Assembly (NCBI GenBank): GCA_043554545.1
Contig: CP121337.1
Span: 2,790,001 to 2,854,000 of the forward strand
Origin: UBA7330 sp043554545
GTDB lineage: Bacteria; Bacteroidota; Bacteroidia; Cytophagales; Cyclobacteriaceae
Reading direction: 5' to 3'
Length of the DNA: 64,000 nt
Below the pieces are notes generated by a model. It was not told where the DNA came from. It searched no databases and saw only the letters and a program-made list of their open reading frames with translations. Made by a program: the position numbers and the translations under genes. Position 1 is the first letter of the stretch. Every line of letters begins with the position of its first letter. Positions 1 through 8,354 of the stretch are shown piece after piece.

Positions 1-169
1 GATGCTTTTCATCAAACTTTGTTATCGTAAGACAAACACCATCATGGTTAAGACTTTGATTTACTTCCAGCGTATGACTAATTTTAGAACTTATTTTAAA
101 ATTAATGTTTGATCCTACCTTTTCTATTTCTTCAATCGTGCCGAGTGACTCAACAATTCCTGTAAACAT
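1..169 (-). CDS. ribE: Riboflavin synthase alpha chain, N-terminal part (gene runs off the window)
   Basis: The first 56 codons of a leftward gene are present; the 3' end lies outside the window. The translation starts MFTGIVESLGTIEEIEK, the hallmark N-terminus of the lumazine-binding repeat of riboflavin synthase, and contains DGVCLTIT, which matches the conserved GVCLTV segment of the first repeat. The enzyme dismutates two molecules of 6,7-dimethyl-8-ribityllumazine to riboflavin in the cytoplasm. The ATG at 167-169 is fixed by the MFTGIVE signature. A promoter-like TAGATTTG box lies about 23 bases upstream, and no FMN riboswitch is visible in the short leader. Only about a quarter of the protein can be seen, so integrity of the rest is unknown. 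Confidence 0.88.
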   Translation of the reverse strand, partial: MFTGIVESLGTIEEIEKVGSNINFKISSKISHTLEVNQSLNHDGVCLTITKFDEKH

Positions 170-191
170 AAGTGTAACTTATTTCTCTGTG

Positions 192-225
192 CAAATCTAT
201 ATTGGTTTTCTTAATTACGGTCAAA
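192..225 (-). promoter_or_regulatory. Candidate Bacteroidota-type promoter of riboflavin synthase
   Basis: Read leftward, 199-192 is TAGATTTG, a perfect TAnnTTTG -7 box. TTTG at 225-222 sits 22 bases upstream, in the range for the -33 element. Transcription would start near 186 and give a leader of under 20 bases. The -33 element abuts the likely start codon of the divergent pcm gene. Confidence 0.5.
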
Positions 226-873
226 TTGGAAGATAGTTATAAACACCGGGGAATGAGGAAAATGCTGGTTCGGGACCTTTCCATAAAAGGTATTAAGAAT
301 GAAAGCGTTTTGACTGCTATAGGAAAGGTGCCAAGGCATTTCTTTTTTGACCCAATCTTTGACCAGCATGCCTACGAAGACAAAGCTTTTCCAATCGGTG
401 AAGGGCAAACAATCTCTCAGCCCTATACAGTTGCTATCCAAAGTGAATTACTAGAAATAAAAGCTGGGGATAAAATATTAGAAGTGGGCACAGGTTCAGG
501 ATATCAGGCGTGCGTTCTGGCTGAAATGGGTGCCGAAGTACACACAATAGAATATATCCTGAAACTTCATAAAAAAAGCAAGAAAATGTTAATCAAGATG
601 GGTTATCCCTTGCATTTTTATCATGGAGATGGTTCCAATGGACTTAAAGAAATGGCACCATATGATGGAATTATTGTCACAGCTGGCGCCCCAAGCATTC
701 CGAATGAATTAATTCGTCAGTTAAAAATTGGCGGAAGACTAATAATTCCGGTAGGAGAAGGGAAATTGCAAACAATGATCAAGTTGGTAAAAGTATCAGA
801 ATCAAAAGTTACAAGGAAAACATATAAACAATTCAGCTTTGTGCCATTACGAGGTGAAAGTGGTGTAAATTAG
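226..873 (+). CDS. pcm: Protein-L-isoaspartate O-methyltransferase
   Basis: This SAM-dependent repair enzyme methylates isoaspartyl residues in damaged proteins. The N-terminal region has VPRHFFFD, the typical PCMT (I/V)PR(H/E)xF segment, followed by GQTISQPYTVA, and then the SAM-binding motif I LEVGTGSGYQACVLA. A later GGRLIIPVG strand is also typical. The frame is open from a TTG at 202, but I chose the TTG at 226 because it gives LEDSYKHRGMRKMLV, the usual start of Bacteroidota Pcm proteins; the eight extra residues from 202 are not family-like. The product is about 215 residues, normal for the family. Only 4 bases separate it from the thioesterase gene downstream, so the two are probably co-transcribed. 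Confidence 0.9.
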   Translation: MEDSYKHRGMRKMLVRDLSIKGIKNESVLTAIGKVPRHFFFDPIFDQHAYEDKAFPIGEGQTISQPYTVAIQSELLEIKAGDKILEVGTGSGYQACVLAEMGAEVHTIEYILKLHKKSKKMLIKMGYPLHFYHGDGSNGLKEMAPYDGIIVTAGAPSIPNELIRQLKIGGRLIIPVGEGKLQTMIKLVKVSESKVTRKTYKQFSFVPLRGESGVN

Positions 874-877
874 TTTC

Positions 878-1399
878 ATGGCAAGAGAAAAAAAGAGCTG
901 TTCATCCTCTAAGGTTACCATGACAGAAATGGTACTTCCCAATGATACAAACCCATTGGATAACTTAATGGGTGGTAGACTAATGCATTGGATGGATATT
1001 GTCTCAGCAATTGCGGCACAACGTCATTCAAATAGTGTTGTTGTAACAGCTTCAGTTGATAACATCTCCTTTTCCAAAGCCATAAAACTGGGTAATGTGG
1101 TAACTTTAAATGCCTTTGTTACAAGGGCTTTTAAGACGTCCATGGAAATATATATTGAGGTTACCTCTGAATACATCCCCACTGGCGACAAAATAAGGTC
1201 TCACAGTGCCTTCTTCACATTTGTTGCAGTAGACAAAAATGGTTCCCCAATCGAAATTCCTGAATTAGTCCCTGAGACAGATTTTGAAAAAGAGCTCTAC
1301 GCCGGAGCACTGAGAAGGAGACAGCTGAGACTTATACTGGGTAAACGAATGAAACCGGAAGATGCTAAAGAACTAAAATCACTTTTTGATCATGATTGA
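878..1399 (+). CDS. Acyl-CoA thioesterase, hotdog fold (YciA/BFIT-like)
   Basis: This 173-residue protein has the features of a single hotdog-domain acyl-CoA hydrolase. The N-terminal half carries NPLDNLMGGRLMHWMD, the conserved N-x-x-GxxMxWMD helix with the likely catalytic asparagine and aspartate region. This is followed by a VTASVDNISFSKAIKLGNVV strand pair typical of the family. It would hydrolyse acyl-CoA thioesters in the cytoplasm; chain-length preference cannot be read from the sequence. The C-terminus is rich in charged residues (RRRQLRLILGKRMKPED). It follows pcm after 4 bases, and its last codons overlap the start of the next gene by 8 bases, which suggests translational coupling. 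Confidence 0.85.
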   Translation: MAREKKSCSSSKVTMTEMVLPNDTNPLDNLMGGRLMHWMDIVSAIAAQRHSNSVVVTASVDNISFSKAIKLGNVVTLNAFVTRAFKTSMEIYIEVTSEYIPTGDKIRSHSAFFTFVAVDKNGSPIEIPELVPETDFEKELYAGALRRRQLRLILGKRMKPEDAKELKSLFDHD

Positions 1400-1880
1400 A
1401 TCTGAAAACCTGAAATATTTTATTAACGAAGAGATATTCCTTGTTAAAGAAAGGCAACTTCCTGAAAAACCAGAGAATAAAAATTCAGATACGGAAACAA
1501 AAGCTCCAGAGCCAGTGGTTGCGGCTGAGCAGGAAGCAAAATATGATCAGGAATTCCATGATGTGATCGTCTGGACAGGAACCCTGACTACAGAAGATCA
1601 GGAGTTGTTAACAAAAATGCTGGGGGCAATCAATCTTGACCCCACTAATATTCACCACATCAAAGAAGACAATCATTTCACAGACCAATTTAATTCACTA
1701 TTGTATTTTGGAAATGTAACTCAGCTTATTAAGACGCTTAAAAAAGAGATCCCTTTTAACAAGATCGTATCAATTGGTGATAAAAAAATACTTGCCAGCT
1801 ATGCGCTGAACGAATTACATGGTGACAACCAGAAGAAAATGGTCTTATGGAACAACCTTAAGGCATTATTTATTTCCTAA
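1392..1880 (+). CDS. Uncharacterised small protein; possible remote HolD (DNA polymerase III psi)-like protein
   Basis: This 162-residue protein has no obvious family by direct inspection. I chose the ATG at 1392, two codons inside a longer frame that opens with TTG at 1386. Residues about 23-50 are an acidic, Pro/Glu-rich linker, and the rest is a compact alpha/beta-looking domain. The order of short blocks in that domain (LLTKMLGAINLDPTNIHHI, then an FG strand, then a C-terminal helix ending VLWNNLKALF) resembles the E. coli HolD psi subunit, which has a similar VLRALTVSPDQVLQL block and a C-terminal ALWQQI helix. This is a weak, by-eye similarity. The gene overlaps the thioesterase by 8 bases and the convergent lipoprotein gene by 4 bases. 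Confidence 0.6.
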   Translation: MIESENLKYFINEEIFLVKERQLPEKPENKNSDTETKAPEPVVAAEQEAKYDQEFHDVIVWTGTLTTEDQELLTKMLGAINLDPTNIHHIKEDNHFTDQFNSLLYFGNVTQLIKTLKKEIPFNKIVSIGDKKILASYALNELHGDNQKKMVLWNNLKALFIS

Positions 1881-2986
1881 CCAAATATTTCTTTCAATTT
1901 GGCTTCTAATGAAGGGCCCCTCAAATTCTTGGCAATGATCTTTCCTTCAGGATCGATTAGATAAGTGGCAGGTATAGCGTTTATGTTATACGTACTTGCT
2001 GCTGCTGAATTAAAATATTGCAAGTCTGAAACGTGCTTCCATATTAAACCATCTTGTTTTATGGCCTGAACCCAGGCTTCTTTGGTTCGGTCAAGAGAAA
2101 CGCCAAGAATCTCAAAATTCTTATCGCTGTACTGATTATACATTCTAACGACATTTGGGTTTTCAGCACGACAAGGTCTGCACCACGCGGCCCAAAAATC
2201 AATTAAAACATAATTCCCTTTCAGGCTGCTCAACTTAATAACTTCTCCAGAGGGATTAGGTAGAGCAATCTCTGGGGCCATTGAACCCACAGATAATTTA
2301 CGTACAGCGTTCATTTGGTTAACCAGTGAAATGGTAGTAGGATGATCTGGTCTTGCTTTTTGTAATTCCTGAGCTACGCTATCATAGAAACTGAAATTCT
2401 GTTCCTGATCTAATGTTGTTAATGCATAGAAGGCAGACAAAGAAGGTATCATGTTCCAAATCATTTCCTTACTTTCATTTTGAAAATAAGCATACTTCTC
2501 ATAATACTCCTCACTAAGACTTTGCAGAACCTCTGTATCTCCAGACATTCTTGCTTGAATGGCTTGTTGATTAATTTCTTGCAATTCTTTTTCCTGAAAA
2601 CTTAGTGACTCAAGCATATTTGCCAAATAATCTGAATCTTTAGATCCGGTAACCTCTTGAGATCCTCTCGGTTCTGTTCCGTCGACTTGAATAGTTACTT
2701 CTTCCTCATCACCATTGATGACCAGGTTTACAACCTGCCTTTTATAAAAATTCAATTGGTAGAATGTCGGTCTTTCTTGAATAATTCTAAATTCGAAAGA
2801 CCCATCATCCCTAACTTCAACGGTATCTACTACTGCTTTATCTTCATACCGGATAAGGGTAACTAACTCACCATCCATTTTATTTTTTACCGAGCCAGTT
2901 ACAGGAACGCCAGGTTCTTCATTACATCCACTGAAGATGACTGTGAAAAGAATAATCGATAATAAATATATACTATATTTTTTCAT
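1877..2986 (-). CDS. Thioredoxin-fold lipoprotein (DUF4369-type N-terminus plus TlpA/AhpC-like domain)
   Basis: The protein starts with a lipoprotein signal (MKKYSIYLLSIILFTVIFSGC, lipid-modified Cys21), so it is anchored in the envelope. Residues about 27-110 look like the beta-rich DUF4369 domain common in Bacteroidota thiol-disulfide proteins. A helical middle follows, and residues about 230-369 are a thioredoxin fold with WCRPC (Cys269, Cys272) and a cis-proline region (NAIPATYLIDPEGKI). It likely acts as a periplasmic thiol-disulfide oxidoreductase, perhaps in cytochrome or cysteine maturation. Its start overlaps the end of gatB by 14 bases, so it is probably read with alaS-gatB. Confidence 0.85.
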   Translation of the reverse strand: MKKYSIYLLSIILFTVIFSGCNEEPGVPVTGSVKNKMDGELVTLIRYEDKAVVDTVEVRDDGSFEFRIIQERPTFYQLNFYKRQVVNLVINGDEEEVTIQVDGTEPRGSQEVTGSKDSDYLANMLESLSFQEKELQEINQQAIQARMSGDTEVLQSLSEEYYEKYAYFQNESKEMIWNMIPSLSAFYALTTLDQEQNFSFYDSVAQELQKARPDHPTTISLVNQMNAVRKLSVGSMAPEIALPNPSGEVIKLSSLKGNYVLIDFWAAWCRPCRAENPNVVRMYNQYSDKNFEILGVSLDRTKEAWVQAIKQDGLIWKHVSDLQYFNSAAASTYNINAIPATYLIDPEGKIIAKNLRGPSLEAKLKEIFG

Positions 2987-4448
2987 GTGCTTTGTCTAAC
3001 GTTTCTTTTAATAGCTTGTTTGCGATTTTTGGATCAACTTTACCATTCGTCTTCTTCATGACTTCACCCATAAACATACCAAGAAGACCTTTTTTTCCAT
3101 TCCTATATGCTTTTACCTTGTCCGGAGATTCCAAAACCACTTCATCAATCGTAGACTGAATCGAATTAGAATCCGACTCCAAACCGATATTTAGGTGACC
3201 AATGGCTTCTTCTATACTTTCATTTGAATTTGCCATTAAATGTGGAAACAGTTGCTGGCTAGCAGCAGAGAAGCTGATTTTCCCTTCATCAATTAAAGTA
3301 ATTACTTCTGCAATCTGCTGATATGACAATGGGAATTCATCAAGAGAAATTCCTTTTTCTTTTACAAAAGATTTGATTGGTCCCATAAACCAATTTGCAG
3401 CAGATTTATAGCTGTTCGTATGTTTACAGATTTCTTTGAAATAAAGCGCAAATTCTTTTTGACTGGTTAGCTGGGAGGCATCTTCAGGTCCAAGTCCATA
3501 TTTGCTTTCCAGTTCAATCCTCAAATCATTAGGCAATACTGAAATCCTACTTTTTATTTCTGCCAACCATTCATCACTGATTTCAAGAGGACTTAAATCA
3601 GGTTCGGGAAAATATCTATAGTCATTGAGTTCTTCTTTCGTGCGCATCCCTGAGGTTGTTCCCGATGACACATCATAGGTCCTTGTTTCTGATAGAATAG
3701 CGGATCCCTCCTCCAATAACTGAATCTGCCTCTCAACTTCATGATCTATTGCTTTTGAGACATTTTTAATAGAATTCATGTTCTTTACCTCTACCTTTTT
3801 CCCAAGTTCCTTCGCATCTTTCAACATCACAGAAACATTGGCATCACATCTAAGAGACCCCTCCTCCATATTTCCATCACAAATGTGAAGGTATCTGACG
3901 ATCTTTCTGATCTCAGTAAGAAAAGTACTTGCCGCCTTAGAGGAATGAATACATGGCTCCGTTACAATCTCAATGAGAGGAACTCCTGCCCTATTCAAAT
4001 CCACCAATGAATCTTTTTCTCCAGCCAGGTGAATCAATTTGCCTGCATCCTCTTCCAGATGTATCCTATTAATCAGGACCTTTACCAATTCCCCATTTTT
4101 CATTTCGACATCCAATACACCATTGGTACAAATAGGAGTCTTGTCCTGAGTAATCTGATATCCTTTAGGGAGGTCGGGATAGAAGTAGTTTTTTCGATCA
4201 AAAAAACCGAACCTGGTGATTGCACAATCTGTCGCAATCCCCATCATTATGGCATATTCAACTGCCTTTTTGTTGAGAAGAGGCATTACTCCAGGATGCC
4301 CTAAAGAAATCACATGAATATTGGTATTCGGCTCACTGCCGAATGCATTAGGGTCAGGTGAGAAAATCTTACTTTCGGTAGCTAATTGGGCATGTACTTC
4401 CAGTCCAATTACTACTGTGTATTTATTTCTAATCTCAGCTGCAATCAT
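2973..4448 (-). CDS. gatB: Aspartyl/glutamyl-tRNA(Asn/Gln) amidotransferase subunit B
   Basis: GatB is the kinase/tRNA-binding subunit of the GatCAB complex, which converts misacylated Glu-tRNA(Gln) or Asp-tRNA(Asn). Family signatures are clear: GLEVHAQLATESKIFS near the N-terminus, FFDRKNYFYPDLPKGYQITQ, and the LHICDGNMEEGSLRCDANVS block. The C-terminal part is the helical tail/YqeY-like domain ending GEVMKKTNGKVDPKIANKLL. At 491 residues it has the usual full length. Its ATG directly abuts the stop codon of alaS, an arrangement that favours translational coupling. No gatA or gatC is present in the window. Confidence 0.96.
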   Translation of the reverse strand: MIAAEIRNKYTVVIGLEVHAQLATESKIFSPDPNAFGSEPNTNIHVISLGHPGVMPLLNKKAVEYAIMMGIATDCAITRFGFFDRKNYFYPDLPKGYQITQDKTPICTNGVLDVEMKNGELVKVLINRIHLEEDAGKLIHLAGEKDSLVDLNRAGVPLIEIVTEPCIHSSKAASTFLTEIRKIVRYLHICDGNMEEGSLRCDANVSVMLKDAKELGKKVEVKNMNSIKNVSKAIDHEVERQIQLLEEGSAILSETRTYDVSSGTTSGMRTKEELNDYRYFPEPDLSPLEISDEWLAEIKSRISVLPNDLRIELESKYGLGPEDASQLTSQKEFALYFKEICKHTNSYKSAANWFMGPIKSFVKEKGISLDEFPLSYQQIAEVITLIDEGKISFSAASQQLFPHLMANSNESIEEAIGHLNIGLESDSNSIQSTIDEVVLESPDKVKAYRNGKKGLLGMFMGEVMKKTNGKVDPKIANKLLKETLDKAHEKI

Positions 4449-7106
4449 TTACAATTGTATTTTTGCTTTTTCTAATAAATATGCTTTGGCTACTTCGAGT
4501 CCCTTTTCAATTCCTGAAGATTCCTTACCCCCGGCTGTCGCATAAAATGGCTGACCTCCTCCTCCTCCTTTTATCTCCTTAGCCATCGACCTAACCAATT
4601 CAGAAGCATTGAGCAAATGCTTTTCAAGAACTGAATCGGCAAACATAACACTCAACAATGGCTTATCATCAATATCAGCAGCGAGAATTATAACAAGGTC
4701 ATCAATCTCCTTCTTAAGTTCAAATGAAAGTTGTTTCAATAGATCTCCAGATGGCAGGGTCACTTTTCCTAAAATGACGTTCAAACCATCAACTGCTATA
4801 ACTTTGGATTTCAAATCTTCTTTGACTGATTTTGACTTTTCAAGATTAATTTCTTCAATGGTTTTTTGGAGTTGTATTTTTTCTTCCATCAATGAGTCAA
4901 TAGACTTAACTATGTCTTTGGGATTTTTGAGCAATACACGAATTTCATCCAGAAGTCCTTTTTCTTCCTCCATGTAATTCCTTGCTGTATCACCAGTAAA
5001 AGCCTCAATTCTCCTAACACCCGCTGCAACTGAGGATTCAGTAAATATTTTAAGTAGACCAATTGATCCAGTAGCTTTAACATGAGTACCTCCACAAAGC
5101 TCCACTGAAAAGTCTTTATCAAAAGTGATTACTCTCACATGATCTCCGTATTTTTCTCCAAATAAAGCCATGGCACCCATTGCTTTTGCTTCTTCAATAG
5201 GGATACTTCTTTTTTCATCTAATTTTATGTTCTCCAGAATCTTTTGATTCACTATTCTTTCAACATTTTTGATCTCATCATCAGTCATTTTTGAAAAATG
5301 TGAGAAATCGAACCTAAGCAATTCCTGATTGACTAAGGAACCTCTTTGCTGTACATGGTCCCCAAGTACCTCTCTCAATGCAGCATGAAGTAAATGAGTA
5401 GCCGAGTGGTTTCTTTCAGTTGCTACTCTTTTTGAAAGATCTACTTTAGCTTTAAACTGTGGCTTTAGGTCTCCAGGAAGTTTTTTAGTGTAGTGAAGTA
5501 TAAGGTCATTCTCTTTCTTGGTGTCAAATACAAAGACCTTCTCATTATTCACAGTTAATACACCGCTATCCCCTACCTGACCTCCACTCTCCGCATAAAA
5601 TGGCGTCTGATCTAATACTAACTGATATAATACGGCGTCTTTCCGCTTAACTTCTCGATATCTAAGTATTTTGGAGACTACCTCCTCCTGATCGTAACCC
5701 AGAAAATTAGAATGAAACTTCTCATCGTGCACAATTACCCAGTCTTCCAGCGATTGTTGGGCAGCAGATTTTGATCTGGTCTTTTGATGCGCCATCTCCT
5801 TCTCAAAACCTAGTTCATCTACCGTTAGTCCATTTTCTCTCGCGATCAATGAAGTAAGATCTAATGGAAAACCATAGGTGTCATAAAGCTCAAAGGCAGT
5901 TTTCCCGTCAATCTTATTGTCAGATTGAGCTTGTAAGTTTTCAATTCTTTTTAAGCCTTTCTCCAGGGTTCTTAAAAAAGCTGTCTCTTCTTCTTTAATC
6001 ACTTTAGTCACAAAATCCTCCTGAGCCTTCAACTCAGGAAATACACTTTTATAGGTATCTGCAAGTATGCTTACCAACTCGAACAAAAATGGGCTGTCAA
6101 ATTTCAAAAATGTATAGCCATATCTTACTGCACGTCTTAATATTCTTCTTATCACATAACCCGCCTTCATGTTGGAAGGTAATTGGCCATCAGCAATGGT
6201 GAATGAAACAGCTCTTATATGGTCTGATATTACCCTCAAGGCAATATCAATTTTCTCATCATCCCCATAGGTAACACCTGCTTTTTTGGCAATCCATTGA
6301 ATTAATGGTTGAAATACATCCGTGTCATAGTTTGAGGTTTTCCCCTGAACAACCATCGCCAAGCGCTCAAAACCCATTCCTGTATCTACATGTTTCTGCG
6401 GCAGAGATTTCAGTTTACCATCGGACATCCGGTTAAATTGAATAAATACCAGGTTCCATATTTCAATAACGAGTGGGTGATCTTTATTTACAAGTTCCCT
6501 TCCTGAAACCTTTTCAATATCCTTCAAGGGTCTCAGATCAATGTGAATCTCAGAACATGGGCCACAAGGGCCTGTCTCGCCCATCTCCCAGAAATTGTCT
6601 TTTTTATCTCCATTAAGAATTTGGTCGTCCGGCAAAAACTGCTGCCATAATTTCCTGGCCTCATTGTCAGCCTCCAAATGATCTTCGGTATCACCCTCAA
6701 AAACTGTAGCGTACATTCTACTTTTATCCAGGCTAAATACTTCCGTCAATAATTCCCACGCCCATTCAATAGCTTCCTTCTTAAAATATCCATACTTCGT
6801 ATCGCCTTCAACGCCAAATGACCAATTGCCCAACATTTCAAACATGGTATGGTGGTAGGTGTCTAAACCGACTTCCTCCAAATCATTGTGTTTTCCTGAA
6901 ACACGTAAACATTTCTGGGTATCTGTAACCCTGATATCTGAAGGAATACTATTCCCTAAAAAATTGTCTTTAAACTGATTCATCCCTGCATTGGTAAACA
7001 TCAATGTAGGGTCATTTTGAACCACGATTGGAGCGGAGGGAACTATTTGATGACCTTTGGAATTAAAGAATTTTAAAAATTCCTCTCGTATTGTTTGAGA
7101 ATTCAT
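4449..7106 (-). CDS. alaS: Alanyl-tRNA synthetase
   Basis: This class II synthetase charges tRNA(Ala) and is complete at 885 residues. The N-terminus has SKGHQIVPSAPIV and PTLMFTNAGMNQFK, the class II motif regions of AlaRS, and GETGPCGPCSEIH follows. The editing domain has HSATHLLHAAL and CGGTHV, which supply the zinc-binding HxxxH and CxxxH residues. The C-terminal C-Ala domain ends with GGGGGQPFYATAGGKE. It heads a leftward operon with gatB and a thioredoxin-fold lipoprotein. A palindrome at 7119-7136 lies just upstream of the start codon. Confidence 0.97.
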   Translation of the reverse strand: MNSQTIREEFLKFFNSKGHQIVPSAPIVVQNDPTLMFTNAGMNQFKDNFLGNSIPSDIRVTDTQKCLRVSGKHNDLEEVGLDTYHHTMFEMLGNWSFGVEGDTKYGYFKKEAIEWAWELLTEVFSLDKSRMYATVFEGDTEDHLEADNEARKLWQQFLPDDQILNGDKKDNFWEMGETGPCGPCSEIHIDLRPLKDIEKVSGRELVNKDHPLVIEIWNLVFIQFNRMSDGKLKSLPQKHVDTGMGFERLAMVVQGKTSNYDTDVFQPLIQWIAKKAGVTYGDDEKIDIALRVISDHIRAVSFTIADGQLPSNMKAGYVIRRILRRAVRYGYTFLKFDSPFLFELVSILADTYKSVFPELKAQEDFVTKVIKEEETAFLRTLEKGLKRIENLQAQSDNKIDGKTAFELYDTYGFPLDLTSLIARENGLTVDELGFEKEMAHQKTRSKSAAQQSLEDWVIVHDEKFHSNFLGYDQEEVVSKILRYREVKRKDAVLYQLVLDQTPFYAESGGQVGDSGVLTVNNEKVFVFDTKKENDLILHYTKKLPGDLKPQFKAKVDLSKRVATERNHSATHLLHAALREVLGDHVQQRGSLVNQELLRFDFSHFSKMTDDEIKNVERIVNQKILENIKLDEKRSIPIEEAKAMGAMALFGEKYGDHVRVITFDKDFSVELCGGTHVKATGSIGLLKIFTESSVAAGVRRIEAFTGDTARNYMEEEKGLLDEIRVLLKNPKDIVKSIDSLMEEKIQLQKTIEEINLEKSKSVKEDLKSKVIAVDGLNVILGKVTLPSGDLLKQLSFELKKEIDDLVIILAADIDDKPLLSVMFADSVLEKHLLNASELVRSMAKEIKGGGGGQPFYATAGGKESSGIEKGLEVAKAYLLEKAKIQL

Positions 7107-7118
7107 GTAACTGACTGA

Positions 7119-7136
7119 TAGTTAACTTGTTAACTA
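7119..7136. promoter_or_regulatory. Perfect inverted repeat upstream of alaS
   Basis: TAGTTAAC and GTTAACTA form 8-bp perfect arms around a 2-base centre. The element ends 13 bases before the alaS start codon. It could be an operator or a short hairpin in the leader. Confidence 0.4.
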
Positions 7137-7214
7137 ATATTATTTGTTTTTAAATCAATAAAAAGCGAAATTTGCGCATCAACTGGATTTGATCCATTTA
7201 AACCGCGTTGAAGG

Positions 7215-7222
7215 CAAAACTA
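7215..7222 (-). promoter_or_regulatory. Candidate -7 box for alaS-gatB
   Basis: Leftward the bases read TAGTTTTG, a perfect TAnnTTTG box about 110 bases upstream of alaS. No convincing -33 TTTG is visible at the right distance, so support is moderate. It would give a leader of about 100 bases that contains the 7119-7136 palindrome. Confidence 0.35.
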
Positions 7223-7247
7223 GTTGAAAATACAATAACTCTATTCT

Positions 7248-8237
7248 ATGGCTAGAATTAAGTACTATTACGATACTGAATCCTGCAGATACGAGCGAAT
7301 CAGAGTTTCAGTTTGGGATATAATCTGGAATGCATTGGGCTTCTTCACCCTTGCACTCATTTTAGCAGGAGGAATTGTTCTAGTGTATACATTATATTTC
7401 GAATCTCCTGAAGAGGCTTTACTGAGAAAAGAAAATGAGGAGCTCCAATTACATTACGAGCTACTTGCAAAAGAGGTCATCGATATCAATGAAATGACTG
7501 CATCCCTTCAGGAAAGAGATGATAACATCTATCGAACCATTTTTGGTGTTGATCCCATACCTGATGAAATTAGAAATGCAGGGTTTGGAGGCTCAAATCG
7601 CTACAAAGACCTGATTGACCAAGGCCTTGAGCAAGAAGGTATTATCCTTGATAATTACAAGAAGATAGATCAGCTGAAGAAGAGAATGTATGTGCAGACA
7701 AAATCTTATGATGAGTTATTTGATATGGCCAGAAACAAAGAACTCGAATTAGCTTCACTACCTGCCATTCAACCTGTATCAAATGAAGACCTTAAAAGAC
7801 TTACCAGTGGTTTTGGTTATCGTATTGATCCAATTCTTAAAGTTAGAAAACCTCATTATGGTGTTGATTTTGCCATAGACAAAGGTACCCCAGTATATGC
7901 TACGGGGAACGGTAAAATTAAGTTTACCAGATCAAGCCCCACTGGCTATGGAAATCAACTAGAAATTGATCATGGTTTTGGTTACACGACTAAATACGCA
8001 CATTTAAGTGAGTTTGTCGTCAAAAAAGGCGAGCGTATTAAAAGGGGTGACTTGATTGCATACTCTGGAAATTCAGGTAAGTCTACTGCACCTCACTTAC
8101 ACTACGAAGTACATATCAATAATATCCCTACCAATCCGGTTCATTATTTTTATGAAGATCTTACCCCTGATGAATATGAAGAAGTCTTAAGGTTGGCTTC
8201 CATAGAAAACCAGGCGCTGGGGTCTTATGGAGATTAA
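7248..8237 (+). CDS. M23-family peptidoglycan metallopeptidase, membrane anchored
   Basis: A 329-residue LytM/M23 endopeptidase or regulator of cell-wall hydrolysis. One transmembrane helix (residues about 29-50) anchors it in the inner membrane with the bulk in the periplasm. Residues about 53-90 and 125-170 are predicted coiled coil. The C-terminal M23 domain has GVDFAIDKGTPVYATGNG with His203 and Asp207 as zinc ligands and HLHYEVH with His283 and His285, so the active-site set is complete. It would cut peptide cross-links in murein. The gene is divergent from alaS and about 110 bases upstream of the CapA-like gene. The architecture is the common M23/DipM-like one of Bacteroidota. Confidence 0.92.
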   Translation: MARIKYYYDTESCRYERIRVSVWDIIWNALGFFTLALILAGGIVLVYTLYFESPEEALLRKENEELQLHYELLAKEVIDINEMTASLQERDDNIYRTIFGVDPIPDEIRNAGFGGSNRYKDLIDQGLEQEGIILDNYKKIDQLKKRMYVQTKSYDELFDMARNKELELASLPAIQPVSNEDLKRLTSGFGYRIDPILKVRKPHYGVDFAIDKGTPVYATGNGKIKFTRSSPTGYGNQLEIDHGFGYTTKYAHLSEFVVKKGERIKRGDLIAYSGNSGKSTAPHLHYEVHINNIPTNPVHYFYEDLTPDEYEEVLRLASIENQALGSYGD

Positions 8238-8340
8238 AATGAACAACCACTCTCGGGATATTTAATATCCATTTAGCGTCGCAGGCTTATTTGTCAATAA
8301 CTTGTGGAAAAGTTGGTGCCTCCCTGAATTTCTTTTCTCC

Positions 8341-8348
8341 TAATTTTG
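8341..8348 (+). promoter_or_regulatory. Candidate -7 box directly before the CapA-like gene
   Basis: TAATTTTG fits the TAnnTTTG -7 consensus and ends 6 bases before the GTG start at 8355, so the mRNA would have almost no leader. No -33 element with normal spacing is visible. Confidence 0.35.
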
Positions 8349-8354
8349 GCCTCT

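Noticed and set aside
202..225. Longer N-terminus for Pcm from the TTG at 202
   Set aside because: The extra eight residues are not family-like, while the TTG at 226 gives the standard start LEDSYKHRG; also the region carries the divergent ribE promoter.
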